Both the position numbers and the translations under genes were made by a program. Shown here piece by piece: positions 4,206-5,130 of a stretch of DNA of 5,130 nucleotides. Each line of letters begins with the position of its first letter. Position 1 is the stretch's first letter. Origin of the DNA: Gulosibacter sediminis (GTDB lineage Bacteria > Actinomycetota > Actinomycetes > Actinomycetales > Microbacteriaceae); assembly GCF_014904065.1 (NCBI RefSeq), contig NZ_JACXJG010000010.1, positions 93,771 through 98,900 of the forward strand, in the 5' to 3' direction. The notes under the pieces were generated by a model that had not been told where the DNA came from, made no database searches, and saw only the letters and a program-made list of their open reading frames with translations.

Positions 4206-5130
4206 ATGACTGAGCACGATCCCTTCGGCTTTACCGGACTCACCTATGACGATGTGTTGCTGCTTCCGGAAGAAACCGATGTGATTCCGTCTGAGGTAGA
4301 CACGACCACGCAGCTCACCCGCAACATCTCGGTTAAGGTGCCCCTCGTCTCGGCGGCCATGGACACCGTGACCGAGTCACGGCTCGCGATTGCGATGGCT
4401 CGCCAGGGTGGTCTCGGCATCATCCACCGCAATGCCTCGATTCAGGACCAGTCCGACATGGTCGACCGCGTGAAGCGGTCGGAGTCAGGCATGATCACGA
4501 ACCCCATCACGACCTCGGCCGACGCGACCGTCGCCGACGTTGACGAGATCTGCGGCCAGTTCCGCATCTCGGGCCTGCCCGTCGTCGACGAGGCCGGCAA
4601 GCTCGTCGGCATCATCTCGAACCGCGACATGCGTTTCGTTGCCGAGAGCGAGAAGGCGACCACGAAGGTGCACGAGGTGATGACGTCGGAGGGCCTCATC
4701 ACCGGCCCCGTCGGTATCAGTGGCGACGACGCGTTCCGCCTGCTCGGCCAGCACCGCATCGAGAAGCTACCGCTCGTCGACGAGGCCGGCATTCTGCGTG
4801 GCCTCGTGACGGTGAAGGACTTCGACAAGCGCGACAAGTACCCGCTGGCGACGAAGGATGCGATCAGCCGCCTGCGCGTCGGCGCGGCCATCGGCTTCTT
4901 CGGCGACGCCTGGGAGCGCGCGGGCTCGCTGCTCGACGCCGGTGTCGACGTCATCGTCGTCGACACCGCGAACGGCCACTCGCGCGGCGAGATCGACATG
5001 ATCCGCAAGCTCAAGAACGATCCGGCGTTCAAGGACGTCGACATTATCGGCGGCAACGTTGCGACCCGCGAGGGCGCCGCGGCGCTCGTCGAGGCGGGCG
5101 CGGATGCGGTCAAGGTCGGCGTCGGCCCCG
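4206..5130 (+). CDS. guaB: IMP dehydrogenase GuaB, 5' part
   Basis: The first 308 residues are present and the gene continues past the right edge with no stop in frame. The enzyme oxidises IMP to XMP with NAD+, the committed step of GMP synthesis, as a cytosolic TIM-barrel tetramer. Visible parts: LTYDDVLLLPEET (12-24), VPLVSAAMDTVTESRLAIAMARQGGLGIIHRN (45-76), then a CBS pair inserted in the barrel, CBS1 about 97-148 (ISGLPVVDEAGKLVGIISNRD) and CBS2 about 156-212 (IEKLPLVDEAGILRGLVTVKD). The barrel resumes with RVGAAIG (224-230), VVDTANGHS (251-259; its Asp contacts NAD in the family), IIGGNVAT (280-287) and VKVGVGP (302-308). The catalytic-loop cysteine would come a few residues beyond the edge. 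The CBS domains are intact, so adenine/guanine nucleotide regulation is plausible. The ATG at 4206 has AGGAG at 4197-4201, 4 bases upstream, which is slightly close. Confidence 0.97.
   Translation, partial: MTEHDPFGFTGLTYDDVLLLPEETDVIPSEVDTTTQLTRNISVKVPLVSAAMDTVTESRLAIAMARQGGLGIIHRNASIQDQSDMVDRVKRSESGMITNPITTSADATVADVDEICGQFRISGLPVVDEAGKLVGIISNRDMRFVAESEKATTKVHEVMTSEGLITGPVGISGDDAFRLLGQHRIEKLPLVDEAGILRGLVTVKDFDKRDKYPLATKDAISRLRVGAAIGFFGDAWERAGSLLDAGVDVIVVDTANGHSRGEIDMIRKLKNDPAFKDVDIIGGNVATREGAAALVEAGADAVKVGVGP

Noticed and set aside
4442..5113. 223-codon minus-strand open frame opposite guaB
   Set aside because: Its composition is Ser/Thr/Ala/Arg-rich with no motif, and it is antisense to an unmistakable IMP dehydrogenase.

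Overview
The window is GC-rich (about two thirds G+C by eye), uses GTG starts freely, and shows the gene content and protein style of a high-GC Gram-positive actinobacterium. The IMP dehydrogenase, GroES and TsaD sequences look most like Microbacteriaceae. That family placement is an impression from remembered homologues, not a search result. The genes are chromosomal housekeeping genes. I see no transposase, integrase, phage gene, CRISPR array, tRNA or rRNA.

Layout from left to right. (1) The 3' part of tsaD (tRNA t6A synthesis) enters from the left edge and ends at 650. (2) About 30 bases later, on the same strand, is a small membrane protein with a long acidic, Gln/Pro/Gly-rich N-terminal half and a DUF4190-like C-terminal membrane region (681-1349). 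Its last helix is encoded by a hexanucleotide tandem repeat. (3) A compact perfect hairpin (1350-1366) separates it from a convergent minus-strand gene (1363-2568), a class I SAM-dependent methyltransferase with a C-terminal THUMP-like domain and unknown substrate. (4) The divergent gap 2569-2728 holds a CIRCE operator (2662-2688), a plausible promoter and several short repeats. (5) groES (2729-3022) follows without groEL and is closed by a textbook rho-independent terminator. (6) rarD, a ten-helix EamA-family transporter (3102-4082), begins right behind that terminator, probably as a leaderless transcript. (7) After a 123-base gap containing two small hairpins, guaB (IMP dehydrogenase) starts at 4206 and runs off the right edge.

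The genes do not form one pathway. tsaD and the membrane protein may be co-transcribed. groES is most likely a single-gene heat-shock unit under HrcA/CIRCE control. rarD and guaB are same-strand neighbours, each with room for its own promoter. The best regulatory evidence is the CIRCE element and the groES terminator, both read directly from the sequence. I found no convincing new multi-gene system. The items most worth a second look are the orphan CIRCE-controlled groES with its extra repeats, the uncharacterised THUMP-like methyltransferase, the Ala-Ile repeat helix and the two apparent leaderless GTG starts.
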